A stretch of 64,000 nucleotides of DNA from Myxococcus guangdongensis (GTDB taxonomy: Bacteria > Myxococcota > Myxococcia > Myxococcales > Myxococcaceae): contig NZ_JAJVKW010000010.1 in the NCBI RefSeq assembly GCF_024198255.1, forward strand, positions 1 through 64,000. The letters run 5' to 3'. A program made the position numbers and the translations under genes. Below the pieces are notes generated by a model. The model saw only the letters and a program-made list of their open reading frames with translations, was not told the DNA's origin and did no database searches. Of the stretch, positions 44,118 through 52,532 are shown one piece after another. The first letter of the stretch is position 1. Each line of letters begins with the position of its first letter.

Positions 44118-45332
44118 ATGCTCACCCGGTCCTCTCGTCGCCTTGGGTTGCTGTGCCTCCTGCTCGTCTGCGCCGCGTGCGCGCGTGCGCCCCGTCCCGC
44201 CGTCACGCGTCCCCAGGATGCGCTGGTCGCCGAGCTCGCCTCCAACGTGGAGCTCATGGACGACGCGGACACGGCGTCGCTGCGCGTGGCGTTGGACCAG
44301 AGCCTCATCTGGCTGCGGACCCGGCCCGTGGACCATCGCTTCGTCTACGGACCTCGCGAGGTGACGGCCGGTGAGCTGGTCGCCGCGCTGGAGCGACTGC
44401 GCGCGCGACTGACGGACACGATGTCCTCGCTCGAGGTGTCCAAGGCGGTGATGGAGGACTTCGAGCTGCTCGAGTCCGCGGGCGGCGAGGATGGAACGGT
44501 GCTCTTCACCGGCTATTACGAGCCGGTCATCGAGGCGAGCCTCGCGCCGACGGACGAGTACCGCATCCCCGTGCTCTCCGCGCCGGACGACCTCATCGAA
44601 GTCCCATTGGAGCCCTTCGCGGAGCGCTTCGCCTCCGAGCGCGTCTTCGGCCGACTCGAGGGCAAGCGCGTCGTCCCCTACTGGAACCGCGCGGAGATTC
44701 GTGGAGGCAAGCTGGGCCAGCGCAAGCTGGAGCTCGCGTGGGTGAGGGACCCGGTGTCGCTGTTCTTCATGGAGGTGCAGGGCAGCGGCACGTTGCGCCT
44801 CATCGACGGCACCGAGCGCCGCGTGGGCTACGCCGCGTCGAACGGGCGCCCGTACCGCAGCATCGGCGCGCTGCTCATCCAGGAGGGCGCCATCCCTCGC
44901 GAGCAGATGTCCATGCAGGCCCTGCGCGCGTGGCTCGCGGCGAACCCGGACGAGCGCGAGCGCGTGCTCGACTACAACGAGTCCTATGTCTTCTTCCGCT
45001 TCCTGCCGGGGGCCGCGGTGGGCTCCCTGGGACGAGAGGTGACGCCGGGGCGCTCCATCGCCACCGACGCGCGCCTGTTCCCCAAGGGCGGCCTCGCCTT
45101 CATCCACACGGACCATCCGGTGCGGATGGCGGACGGCTCGGTGCAGTGGCGGCCGCTGTCGCGCTTCGTCTTCAACCAGGACACGGGCGGCGCCATCCGG
45201 GGCGCGGGCCGCGTGGATGTCTTCTGGGGCCGAGGCTCCCAGGCCGAGCTGGCCGCCGGCATGATGAAGCAGAAGGGACGTCTGCTCTTCCTCGTGCCGA
45301 AGCCCCGCGCCCCCGCCGTGACGGCGCGGTGA
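44118..45332 (+). CDS. mltA: Membrane-bound lytic murein transglycosylase A
   Basis: A 404-residue MltA-family lytic transglycosylase lipoprotein (signal LGLLCLLLVCAAC). The family core is clear: LFTGYYEPVIEASLAPTDEY, VPYWNRAEI, FFMEVQGSGTLRLIDGTERR, VGYAASNGRPYRSIG, YNESYVFFRF and the 3D-domain region FNQDTGGAIRGAGRVDVFWG containing the catalytic-type Asp. It cleaves the MurNAc-GlcNAc bond in periplasmic peptidoglycan, forming 1,6-anhydromuropeptides. The start is the ATG at 44118 just after GAGGGTG; a GTG one codon earlier is possible. Monocistronic, followed by the convergent DsbA-like gene 19 bases on. Confidence 0.94.
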   Translation: MLTRSSRRLGLLCLLLVCAACARAPRPAVTRPQDALVAELASNVELMDDADTASLRVALDQSLIWLRTRPVDHRFVYGPREVTAGELVAALERLRARLTDTMSSLEVSKAVMEDFELLESAGGEDGTVLFTGYYEPVIEASLAPTDEYRIPVLSAPDDLIEVPLEPFAERFASERVFGRLEGKRVVPYWNRAEIRGGKLGQRKLELAWVRDPVSLFFMEVQGSGTLRLIDGTERRVGYAASNGRPYRSIGALLIQEGAIPREQMSMQALRAWLAANPDERERVLDYNESYVFFRFLPGAAVGSLGREVTPGRSIATDARLFPKGGLAFIHTDHPVRMADGSVQWRPLSRFVFNQDTGGAIRGAGRVDVFWGRGSQAELAAGMMKQKGRLLFLVPKPRAPAVTAR

Positions 45333-45351
45333 CGCGGGGCATGGATTCGCG

Positions 45352-46677
45352 CTAGCGAGTGGCCACGCCGGCCTTCTTCAGCTCCTCATCGATGACGCGG
45401 CGGAACTGGTCCACCGGCACCGCGCCGATGATGGGCCGGCCGTTGATGAAGAACGTGGGCGTCCCCCCGGCGCCCACGCGCGTGCCCTCGCGCGAGTCCT
45501 CGGCGATGACCGTGTCGAACTTCCCGGAGTCGAGCGCCTTGTTGAAGCGCGCCACATCCAACCCGAGCTGCTTCGCGTAGTCCTCGAGCGCGGGCCGCTG
45601 GAGCTGGCGCTGGTTGGCGAAGAGCAGGTCGTGGAACTCCCAGAACTTCCCCTGCTCATGCGCCGCCAGGGACGCCGCGGCCGCGAGCTTCGCGTTCGGG
45701 TGGTTGGGCAGCGGCTGGTGCTTGAAGGCCACGCGCAGCTTGCCCTCGTACTCCTTCTCCAGCGTCTTGAGCGTGGGCACGGCGCGCGAGCAGAACGGGC
45801 ACTCGAAGTCCGACCATGCCACCAGCGTGACGGGCGCGTTGGCGGGGCCGCGCGAGGGGGCCTTGCCCACCTCCACCTGCTGGCGAGGCGCCTCCTCGGG
45901 CGTGGGCGGCGCGGGCGGGCGCTCCACGCCGCGCTCGATGGTGCGCGCGTAGACCTCCGCGCGCGGCACGCCGCCCTTCACCAGCGCCTCCGCCTTCGCC
46001 AGCTCCTCGTCGATGACGCCGGTGAAGACCTCCACGGGCTGCGCGCCGTTGATGAAGCGCCCGTTGACGAAGAAGGCCGGGGTGCCGGTGGCGCCGACCT
46101 GCAGGGCCAGCGTCTCGTCGCGGCGCACGCGCTCGGCGAGCTTGGGGTCCAGGCGGTCCTTCTTCCAGCGCTCCACATCCAGCCCCAGCTCCTTCGCGTA
46201 GCGCTCCAGGTCCTCCTCCTTCTGCGCGCGCAGGTTGGCGAAGAGGACGTCGTGGTACTCCCAGAACCTGCCCTGCTCGGCGGCGGCCAGCGCGGCGAGG
46301 GCGGACGGGAGGGCGCGCGGGTGCATGTCCAGCGGGTGGTGCTTCATCACCAGGCGCAGCTTGTCGCCGTAGCGCTGCTGGAGCTGCTTCACGGTGCCGT
46401 GTCCGCGCGAGCAGAAGGGGCACTCGTAGTCGGAGAACTCCACCAGCGTGACGAGCGCGGACTCGGAGCCCTGGCTGTGCGAGCCATCCAGGGGGACCTT
46501 GTAGACGACGGGCGAGATAGGAGGCCGCTGCCGGGCGGCGGTCGGGGCCGCGGCCGCGGACGGCGCGCGCGGAGCTTCCGCGCCCCTGGCGGCGGGCGCG
46601 GGCGCGAACGTGCGTCCTCCCACGAACCCCAACACGAGCCCCACGACGAGGCTCACCCACACCGATGACTTGTTCAC
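45352..46677 (-). CDS. Double DsbA-domain thioredoxin-fold protein
   Basis: A 441-residue membrane-anchored protein. A transmembrane signal anchor (VWVSLVVGLVLGFVGGRTF) and an Ala/Pro linker lead into two tandem DsbA/DsbG-like thioredoxin folds. Each has a CPFC active site: Cys86-Cys89 (DYECPFCSRGHG) and Cys293-Cys296 (DFECPFCSRAVP). Each also has the cis-Pro segment (ATGTPAFFVNGRFINGA; AGGTPTFFINGRPIIGA). The duplicated halves suggest an internal gene duplication. It should act in the periplasm as a thiol oxidase, isomerase or reductase. The GTG at 46677 is chosen because GGGAG lies eight bases upstream. No DsbB-like partner is seen nearby. Confidence 0.9.
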   Translation of the reverse strand: MNKSSVWVSLVVGLVLGFVGGRTFAPAPAARGAEAPRAPSAAAAPTAARQRPPISPVVYKVPLDGSHSQGSESALVTLVEFSDYECPFCSRGHGTVKQLQQRYGDKLRLVMKHHPLDMHPRALPSALAALAAAEQGRFWEYHDVLFANLRAQKEEDLERYAKELGLDVERWKKDRLDPKLAERVRRDETLALQVGATGTPAFFVNGRFINGAQPVEVFTGVIDEELAKAEALVKGGVPRAEVYARTIERGVERPPAPPTPEEAPRQQVEVGKAPSRGPANAPVTLVAWSDFECPFCSRAVPTLKTLEKEYEGKLRVAFKHQPLPNHPNAKLAAAASLAAHEQGKFWEFHDLLFANQRQLQRPALEDYAKQLGLDVARFNKALDSGKFDTVIAEDSREGTRVGAGGTPTFFINGRPIIGAVPVDQFRRVIDEELKKAGVATR

Positions 46678-46832
46678 GACGCGACTCCCGGAATGAAGAC
46701 ACACCCCGGGCGCGGTTGGCCCGAGCCACCGAGGGGCCAGGCGCGTGAGGCCCGGCGTCCCTTCAGTGCGTCGAGGGCGCGGGAAGTTTCAGCGTGCTTT
46801 TCCGACGCGCGACGAAGCGGGGCGCCGACGCG

Positions 46833-48023
46833 TCAGCCGAGTCGACGGCGGACCTCGTCGTCCCCGGAGGTGAAGGGCGCGGGGAGCGTCCAGAGCGCCG
46901 AGGGGTGGCGGTAGCCCAGCTCGAAGGCGGTGAGGATGGCGGGCCAGCGGTCCGCGAGGAGGGCCCAGTTGTACTCGGTGGGCTTCGAGGTGAGCGGGTT
47001 GGCGTCCCGGTCGCGCTGCGTGGCCGCGTAGTCGGCGAAGTTCCACGCCACCGTGCCCAGCTCCAGGCGCAGCAGCGGCGTCATCGCCAGGGTGAGGTCC
47101 GCGCGGGGGATTTCACCGGGGAGCCGCTCGGGCGGCGTGAAGGCGGGTTGCACGGCGTCGGCCTGCTCGCGCCAGGCGAAGCAGTTGTTGGCGACCTTGA
47201 CGAGCGCATCCCGCGCGGCGGGGCCGGGGCACTGCCTCGCGCGCTCCAGCAGGGCGAAGCCCGCCACCACGAGGCTCATGGCGGACATGCCCGGAAAGCG
47301 GCGCGCGAAGTCGGAGGGCGCGGGCGTCTGGTGGGTGAGGCCCTGCAGGACGGTGAAGGCGTGCTGGGCCTCGTCGGGCTTCGCGCCCGCGAGGGTGAAG
47401 TCGCTCAGCACGTGCTCGGGGGTGACGCCGACGGTGTCGGGTCTCCAATCGAGGTAGCGCAGGGCCGCGCCGCCGATGTCGGTGAAGATGGCGACGTTGC
47501 CCTCGTTGAGCATGCGCTCCAGGGTGATGGCGAGCGACTCCGCCTTGTCGAGCGGGAGGATGCCCGGGGCCTGGAAGAACAGCCGCGCGAAGCGATGCGC
47601 GGTGGCCCAGAGCGTGCGCGGGTCTCCGAGCGGCTCCAGGTTCATGGCCCCCGCGAGCGCGCCGAGCGCGGTGGCCGCGTCCTGGGGCAGGCCATGTCCA
47701 CCGAGGGCCTCGGAGAGCTTCTCCGCGCCCTGTCGCGCGCTGCCCGTGAGGCCCATGCGGTCATACGTCCGGGCGGGGCCGGGGAGGGCCTCACCCTGCG
47801 CGAGGTCGATGATGCGTCGGGCGATGGCCGCGCCGAGCATGCCCTTGCCGGCCTCGTGCGAGGCGTGGATGGCGAAGGCGAACCAGCCCGGAGTCGCCTG
47901 GCTGCCGTGCGTCGGATGGAACTCCGGGTCCACCAGCTCCTGGAGCGTGCGCGCCAGGTGCGTGTAGCCCTGGGTGATGAAGCGGTTCTGCTGGAGCGGT
48001 GTGCCGGCGGGGACCTCCGTCAC
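46833..48023 (-). CDS. Hypothetical protein, ~400 residues, start uncertain
   Basis: A large soluble, mostly helical protein without recognised domains (TPGWFAFAIHASHEAGKGML, FARLFFQAPGILPLDKAESL, LERMLNEGNVAIFTDIGGAA, NCFAWREQADAVQPAF, LGTVAWNFADYAATQRDRDA). The N-terminus is a problem. Protein-like sequence continues upstream of the GTG at 48023 to about 48134 (TKSPEETPTQPGFRVPNWPP), where GAGGAG occurs but no ATG, GTG or TTG follows at normal spacing. The next in-frame ATG lies much further upstream in non-coding-looking sequence. A non-canonical start or a small sequence error is possible. It is divergent from the lipoprotein at 48324. The function is unknown. Confidence 0.65.
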   Translation of the reverse strand: MTEVPAGTPLQQNRFITQGYTHLARTLQELVDPEFHPTHGSQATPGWFAFAIHASHEAGKGMLGAAIARRIIDLAQGEALPGPARTYDRMGLTGSARQGAEKLSEALGGHGLPQDAATALGALAGAMNLEPLGDPRTLWATAHRFARLFFQAPGILPLDKAESLAITLERMLNEGNVAIFTDIGGAALRYLDWRPDTVGVTPEHVLSDFTLAGAKPDEAQHAFTVLQGLTHQTPAPSDFARRFPGMSAMSLVVAGFALLERARQCPGPAARDALVKVANNCFAWREQADAVQPAFTPPERLPGEIPRADLTLAMTPLLRLELGTVAWNFADYAATQRDRDANPLTSKPTEYNWALLADRWPAILTAFELGYRHPSALWTLPAPFTSGDDEVRRRLG

Positions 48024-48323
48024 CGGCGCGAGCAGCTCCGGCGCGGGCTCGCTCAGGGCGTTGGCGGACGGGGGCCAGTTCGGAACACGAAACCCGGGTT
48101 GGGTGGGCGTCTCCTCGGGGGATTTCGTCGTGATGGCCGTGCTCCGGAGCCAGGGTGGGGCCGCACTATCGCCGGATTCGCGTCGGCAGGCAGGTGTGTT
48201 GCCCGACCTGGAGCCGGAGGGGCGCTTTCCCGGTGGCCTGCTCCCCGTGCGCCGGCCTGCCCTGTCGCTGGTTGTCCATGGGGGGGCAGGCCCCATCTTC
48301 CAGGGACGAGGGGAGGCTGTGAC

Positions 48324-49109
48324 ATGCGTCGGAGCGCGGCTGGGATGGCGGTGGCAATCACGGGCTTCTCCGTCCTGTTGTGCGGCGGGGGGTGCACGGC
48401 GAACGCGCGATCGAACGAGGACGCGGAGCCTGCGGCGGCGACGGAGCCCCGGCGTCAGGCGACGCCCTCGGAGGGCGAGGTGTCCGAGCTGTGGAACAGC
48501 GTCTCGGGCCTGCGCGCGGAGGTGCGCGAGCTGCGCCGGGAGGTCTCGAAGCTGCGCGCCCAGGTGGACGCGGGAGGGACCAACGGCGCGGGCGCTCGGG
48601 CACAAGGCACCGGCGGCTCGGGTCCGACGACCGCCGACCGTGAGCCCGCGTCACCGGCGCGCGCTGCTCGGGCCGACGACGCACGGGCGACGGCGAGCGA
48701 TGCCTCGGCGCGCGCGGGCAACACAGGCGCCGCGTCGGACGAAGGCGCATCCGCGCAAGGCACGGGCGGCTCGGGCACGCAGCCACGTCCCGAGGACGGA
48801 ACGGGCACGGCGCGCGACGTACCGCCCGCGGGGACGAACGTGCCGGCGCCGGTGGGCACCGCGGTGGTGACGGCCACGTATTCGGGCGTGGTGCGCTCGG
48901 TGGCGCCGCCGGACGTGGTCATCGGGCAGGACTCCGGTGAGGCGCTGACGCTGGAGGTCGGTCCCCGGACACGCGTGCTGCGCGAAGGCCGAAGCATCGG
49001 CGTGCGGGACCTGGACCCGGGAGACCGTGTCTACGCGGTGGTCGACATGGTGGGGCAACACGAGACGATGGAAATCTCGGTGGTGCGGAAGGAGGCCCCC
49101 GAGGACTGA
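48324..49109 (+). CDS. Coiled-coil lipoprotein with low-complexity linker
   Basis: A 261-residue predicted lipoprotein (MRRSAAGMAVAITGFSVLLC...GGGC, lipobox at the last Cys). A short coiled coil (SELWNSVSGLRAEVRELRRE, VSKLRAQVD, ~52-80) is followed by an Ala/Gly/Thr/Asp-rich low-complexity linker (AQGTGGSGPTT and ASAQGTGGSGTQP are an imperfect repeat). A small beta-rich C-terminal domain ends it (VVTATYSGVVRSVAPPDVVI, GPRTRVLREGRSIGVRDLDP), resembling DUF5666-like domains. GGGGAGG lies eight bases from ATG. It could tether the envelope or bind a metal or polyanion; no function is known. Confidence 0.78.
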   Translation: MRRSAAGMAVAITGFSVLLCGGGCTANARSNEDAEPAAATEPRRQATPSEGEVSELWNSVSGLRAEVRELRREVSKLRAQVDAGGTNGAGARAQGTGGSGPTTADREPASPARAARADDARATASDASARAGNTGAASDEGASAQGTGGSGTQPRPEDGTGTARDVPPAGTNVPAPVGTAVVTATYSGVVRSVAPPDVVIGQDSGEALTLEVGPRTRVLREGRSIGVRDLDPGDRVYAVVDMVGQHETMEISVVRKEAPED

Positions 49110-49178
49110 GGGCGAGGGGTCCGCTCGCGTCAGTCGTCCGCTCCCAGCCTCGTCGTCGCACGAAGGGAGGTTCCCGTC

Positions 49179-49400
49179 ATGACGGCCTTTGACCGATACC
49201 GCGCACTGTTGCGCAAAGTCTCGAATGTGCGAGCGCGACATCCGGAGGGTGGCTCGCCCGAGGAAGATGCCTTGCTGGACGACCTGGACGACGTCTGGTC
49301 GGAGATGAGCGAGGGTGAGCGCGCCGCGGTGTCCTCCGAGCGCGCCCAGACCCTGGGGCTCTCGGAGTCGGAGGACTCCGCGCCGCCGCCCCCGGGCTGA
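49179..49400 (+). CDS. Small acidic hypothetical protein
   Basis: A 73-residue acidic protein (FDRYRALLRKVSNVRARHPE; SPEEDALLDDLDDVWSEMSE) ending in PPPPG, with no signal peptide. A strong GGGAGG precedes the ATG. Small proteins of this form occur widely in myxobacteria without an assigned role. It ends directly at the stop of the convergent phosphatidyltransferase gene (49401), with no intergenic space. Confidence 0.7.
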   Translation: MTAFDRYRALLRKVSNVRARHPEGGSPEEDALLDDLDDVWSEMSEGERAAVSSERAQTLGLSESEDSAPPPPG

Positions 49401-50069
49401 TTACTTGCGAGCCGTGGGCATGGGCGTCCCCCGCGTCCCATGCCCGTCGCCCACGGGCGGCCGCGCGGCCTCGCGAGGCTTCATCCGGGCCCGCAGCACC
49501 GCGCGCGTGTAGTCCACCACCGACGCCAGCGACAGCAGGGCGATGAGCGCCACCAGCGGGCGCACCGCCGGGGGGAACAGCAGCACGCACAACAGCGCGA
49601 GCAACTGCAGCGAGGTGACCACCTTGCCGAGCATCCGCGCCTTGAGCTCCACGCGCCGCAGGGCGGGCACCAATCGCGCGACGAGGAAGCCCACCGCGGT
49701 GCCGATGTCCCGCACGAGCAGGAGCAGCACCTCCGGCAGCGACACCAGCCCGTCCAGGTAGCACACCAGGATGGCCGTCACCATGAAGGCGCGGTCGGCC
49801 ACCGGGTCGATGAGCGCGCCCAGCCGCGTGGCCAGCCCCTTGTTGCGAGCAATCCATCCGTCCAGGAAGTCCGACAGCGCCGCCAGCACGACGAGCGTCG
49901 CCCGCACCCTCGCGTCGGGCACGACGATGAAGGCCACCGCCATGGGCAGCCGGGACAGCGACAGGATGTTGAGCAGCACGAGGCTCGCCTGGCGGCGCAT
50001 CTTCTTGGAAAGGTAGTGCTCGCCCGTGGTCACGCACCTGCCGTGGAGGACGGGCTGTCGTCGGTTCAC
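49401..50069 (-). CDS. CDP-alcohol phosphatidyltransferase family membrane enzyme
   Basis: A ~222-residue integral membrane enzyme with the full CDP-alcohol phosphatidyltransferase signature DGxxAR(x8)GxxxDxxxD: DFLDGWIARNKGLATRLGAL followed by IDPVADR. About six hydrophobic helices follow. The family includes PgsA (phosphatidylglycerophosphate synthase) and related phospholipid-head-group enzymes that condense CDP-diacylglycerol with an alcohol acceptor. The motif arrangement and length suit a PgsA-like enzyme, but the acceptor is not provable. Starts at GTG 50069 or GTG 50033 (MTTGEHYLSKK) are both possible; the catalytic core is unaffected. Confidence 0.88.
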   Translation of the reverse strand: MNRRQPVLHGRCVTTGEHYLSKKMRRQASLVLLNILSLSRLPMAVAFIVVPDARVRATLVVLAALSDFLDGWIARNKGLATRLGALIDPVADRAFMVTAILVCYLDGLVSLPEVLLLLVRDIGTAVGFLVARLVPALRRVELKARMLGKVVTSLQLLALLCVLLFPPAVRPLVALIALLSLASVVDYTRAVLRARMKPREAARPPVGDGHGTRGTPMPTARK

Positions 50070-50190
50070 CGCTCGTCACCCGGACAGAGGGCAGGCGACC
50101 TCACCGCCCCGCATTCGCGGGCTGCCAGGGAACTTCCGGCCGGCGACAATCCTCCCAGCAAGACCCCCAGCCTCCTGGAGTCCCACCCTC

Positions 50191-51123
50191 GTGACTGCCT
50201 CCGTACGCCCGCCTGCCCTCTCCCGCCGCTCCTGGCTCCTGGTCGCCGCGCTCCTGGGCCCGGGCCTCGCCGGCGCCACGCCGTCCCCGGACGCGCGCGT
50301 CGCCCAGGCCCCCGCGTCGGAGGCGGAGCCCCGGGCCCCCACGCGCGAGGAACTCTCCCGCTACACGTGGCTGTCGAAGGACGCGCGCATCCGTTCCCTG
50401 GAGCTCGCGCTGCCCCCACCGGAGGGCTACACGCGGGTGGGCGTGGAGGCGGGCACGTTCGCCGCGTGGCTGCGGGGGCTGCCCCTGCGCGCGCCGGGGA
50501 CACCCGTGCTGCACTTCAAGGGCGGACAGGTGCTGCCCGCGGACGACGCGCGCCTGGCCGCGGTGGCGGAGCTGGACATCGGCACGGCCAACCTCCAGCA
50601 GTGCGCGGACTCCGTCATCCGGCTGCACGCCGAGTGGCTGTGGTCCGCGAACCAGAAGGAGCGCATCGCCTACCGCTTCACCAGCGGGCACCTGGCCTCG
50701 TGGACGAAGTACGCCTCCGGCGAGCGGGCGAGAATCTCCGGCTCGAAAGTCACCTGGGTGAAGAGCGCGGCGGCGGACAGCTCACGCGGCGCGTTCCGCT
50801 CCTACCTGGACCTGGTCTTCATGTACGCGGGCACGTTGTCGCTGGAGGGCGCCAAGGGCCGGCCCACGAAGGACGACGTGCGTCCCGGGGACTTCTTCGT
50901 GCTGGGCGGCAGCCCGGGGCACGCGGTGCTGGTGCTGGACGTGGCGGCCGACGCGGGGGGCCGCCGCGTGGCGCTGCTGGGCCAGGGGTTCATGCCCGCC
51001 CAGGACTTCCACATCCTGTCAGGGGGAGGGGACACCGGGCCCTGGTTCCCGCTGGAGACCGACGCGGTGGCCACGCCCTTCTGGAAGCCCTTCCCCTGGA
51101 CGTCGCTGCGCCGCTTCCCCTGA
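50191..51123 (+). CDS. DUF4846-family exported protein
   Basis: A 310-residue protein with a signal peptide containing twin Arg (SRRSWLLVAALLGPGLAGA) and a DUF4846-like domain (~45-305). Family landmarks are LPPPEGYTRVGVEAGTFAAW near the start and DIGTANLQQCADSVIRLHAE, with YRFTSGHLASWTKYASGERA, RPGDFFVLGGSPGHAVLVLD and GQGFMPAQDFHIL further on. The SPGHAV segment and the conserved Cys in NLQQCAD are reminiscent of an NlpC/P60-like active site, an inference only. The start is the GTG at 50191, ten bases after GGAG. Probably an exported enzyme acting on the envelope. Confidence 0.85.
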   Translation: MTASVRPPALSRRSWLLVAALLGPGLAGATPSPDARVAQAPASEAEPRAPTREELSRYTWLSKDARIRSLELALPPPEGYTRVGVEAGTFAAWLRGLPLRAPGTPVLHFKGGQVLPADDARLAAVAELDIGTANLQQCADSVIRLHAEWLWSANQKERIAYRFTSGHLASWTKYASGERARISGSKVTWVKSAAADSSRGAFRSYLDLVFMYAGTLSLEGAKGRPTKDDVRPGDFFVLGGSPGHAVLVLDVAADAGGRRVALLGQGFMPAQDFHILSGGGDTGPWFPLETDAVATPFWKPFPWTSLRRFP

Positions 51124-51153
51124 GCAGGGGTCGGCCGCGCGCGTGTCCAAGCG

Positions 51154-52215
51154 CTACGAGTGCAGCGGCAGCCGGACGCCCGAGGCCTGCGGCGGCGGCG
51201 CGGCGGGCAGCGACTCCTCCACGGAGTCCGGCTTGCGCGTCAGGTACTGCACCAGGCTGTTGTGCTTGCCCAGGTACGTGTCGAAGCGATTCACCCCGTC
51301 CTCGAGCAGCCCCGCCTGGTCCAGCGCGTCGTGCATCACCGGCAGGTTGTAGAAGGGCACGGACGGGAACGCGTGGTGCGTCAGGTGGTAGTTGCAGTTG
51401 AGCGGCGCCACGAAGAAGTTCTCCAGCAGCGTGCCCTTCACGTCGCGCGTCTCGCGCGTCTCGTCGCCCTTGGGCTCGATGTCCAGCGGGTGCTCGCCCA
51501 AGGCGCGCATCCGGAAGAAGGCCATCATCACCGTCGTCGTGGGCAGCACCCACAAGAGCAGCCAGTACATCCACGCGCCCGTCGTCACCAGCGTGGTGAC
51601 CAGCAGCGCCACGTACGTCCAGTAGCGCGCGTGTTCGGCGGCGCTGATGCGCGGCTTGGCGCCACCCAGCAGCCGGCCCCAGTACGTCCAGGGCAGCACC
51701 ACCTTCAGGTGGTTGGGCGCGTACAGGCCCAGCGCGTCGCCCACGAACACCGCCGCGGCGCGCAGGGGCGTGCGCGGGAAGTGCCAGGACGTGTCGTCCT
51801 GCATGGAGGCCCAGTACGGGTCCTGCTGCGTGTTGACGTACCGGTGGTGCTCCATGTGCTGGTGCCGGTAGCCCGCCGTCGTCATGTTCAGCGGGAAGGC
51901 GCACAGGAAGTCCGCCACCACGTCGCCCACCTTCCGGTTGGACAGGAAGTGGTAGTGCGCCGCCTCGTGCATCAGCGCCAGCATCGCGTGCTGCCGCGTG
52001 GCGATGATGAGCGCCGCGATGGGCCACGCCCACCACCGGTCCACCCACACCACCCCGGCGAACGCCGCCGCGATGACGAGCCACTGGGAGGCGAGCGCCC
52101 ACACCGCCCGAGCATTGCTCACCCGCGACATCTCCCGGGTCAGCTTGGACAGCGTCTGGCGGTCGACGCGCCGCGCGATTTGGACATCCGCCTCGTCAAC
52201 GACTTCGGCGTACAT
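51154..52215 (-). CDS. Membrane fatty-acid desaturase
   Basis: A 353-residue fatty-acid desaturase-type di-iron membrane enzyme. The three histidine boxes are HEAAHYH (~95), HQHMEHHRY (~133, HxxxHH-type) and HLTHHAFP (~275), with four hydrophobic helices between. It introduces a double bond into acyl chains or a related lipid such as sphingoid or carotenoid-like substrates. The start at ATG 52215 has a strong AAGGAG upstream. The 317-base upstream region is relatively AT-rich, unlike the rest of the window, consistent with a regulated promoter. Lies downstream of the P450 gene on the same strand but separated by a strong hairpin. Confidence 0.92.
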   Translation of the reverse strand: MYAEVVDEADVQIARRVDRQTLSKLTREMSRVSNARAVWALASQWLVIAAAFAGVVWVDRWWAWPIAALIIATRQHAMLALMHEAAHYHFLSNRKVGDVVADFLCAFPLNMTTAGYRHQHMEHHRYVNTQQDPYWASMQDDTSWHFPRTPLRAAAVFVGDALGLYAPNHLKVVLPWTYWGRLLGGAKPRISAAEHARYWTYVALLVTTLVTTGAWMYWLLLWVLPTTTVMMAFFRMRALGEHPLDIEPKGDETRETRDVKGTLLENFFVAPLNCNYHLTHHAFPSVPFYNLPVMHDALDQAGLLEDGVNRFDTYLGKHNSLVQYLTRKPDSVEESLPAAPPPQASGVRLPLHS

Positions 52216-52532
52216 GAGGGGGCTCCTTCGTTTTACGAGCAAGCGGGGTAATCCAGGACTCTTTCTCGCAAGAACGGCCAGTATGGCAAGAAATTTCTCT
52301 CTGTAACGTACGCACGCCCTTTTCAAAGAGCTACGGGAAGTCCGAGAAAACCCCTTGGGGGTCAACAATGACTGCCATTTAAAGCCCCGCCCGGGTGTGA
52401 TTGGACTCTGGTGGGAGGGATTCGGCCACTGAAGTCAGACGCCAGACATGCGCGGGGCCCTGGAGACCGATGAAGGTCCACAGGGCCCCGGGCAACGACA
52501 TGGAGGCGGTCACGCGCGAGGCGTGAGCGGGC
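52216..52532 (-). promoter_or_regulatory. Desaturase upstream region with P450 terminator hairpin
   Basis: 317 bases. The distal half holds a strong hairpin (CGGGGCCCTG 52453-52462 with CAGGGCCCCG 52481-52490, extended inside by GACC/GGTC), probably ending P450 transcription. The half next to the desaturase is AT-rich for this genome (AAGAAATTTCTCTCTGTAACG, CCATTTAAAGCC) and probably contains the desaturase promoter, but no unique -35/-10 pair stands out. Confidence 0.5.
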
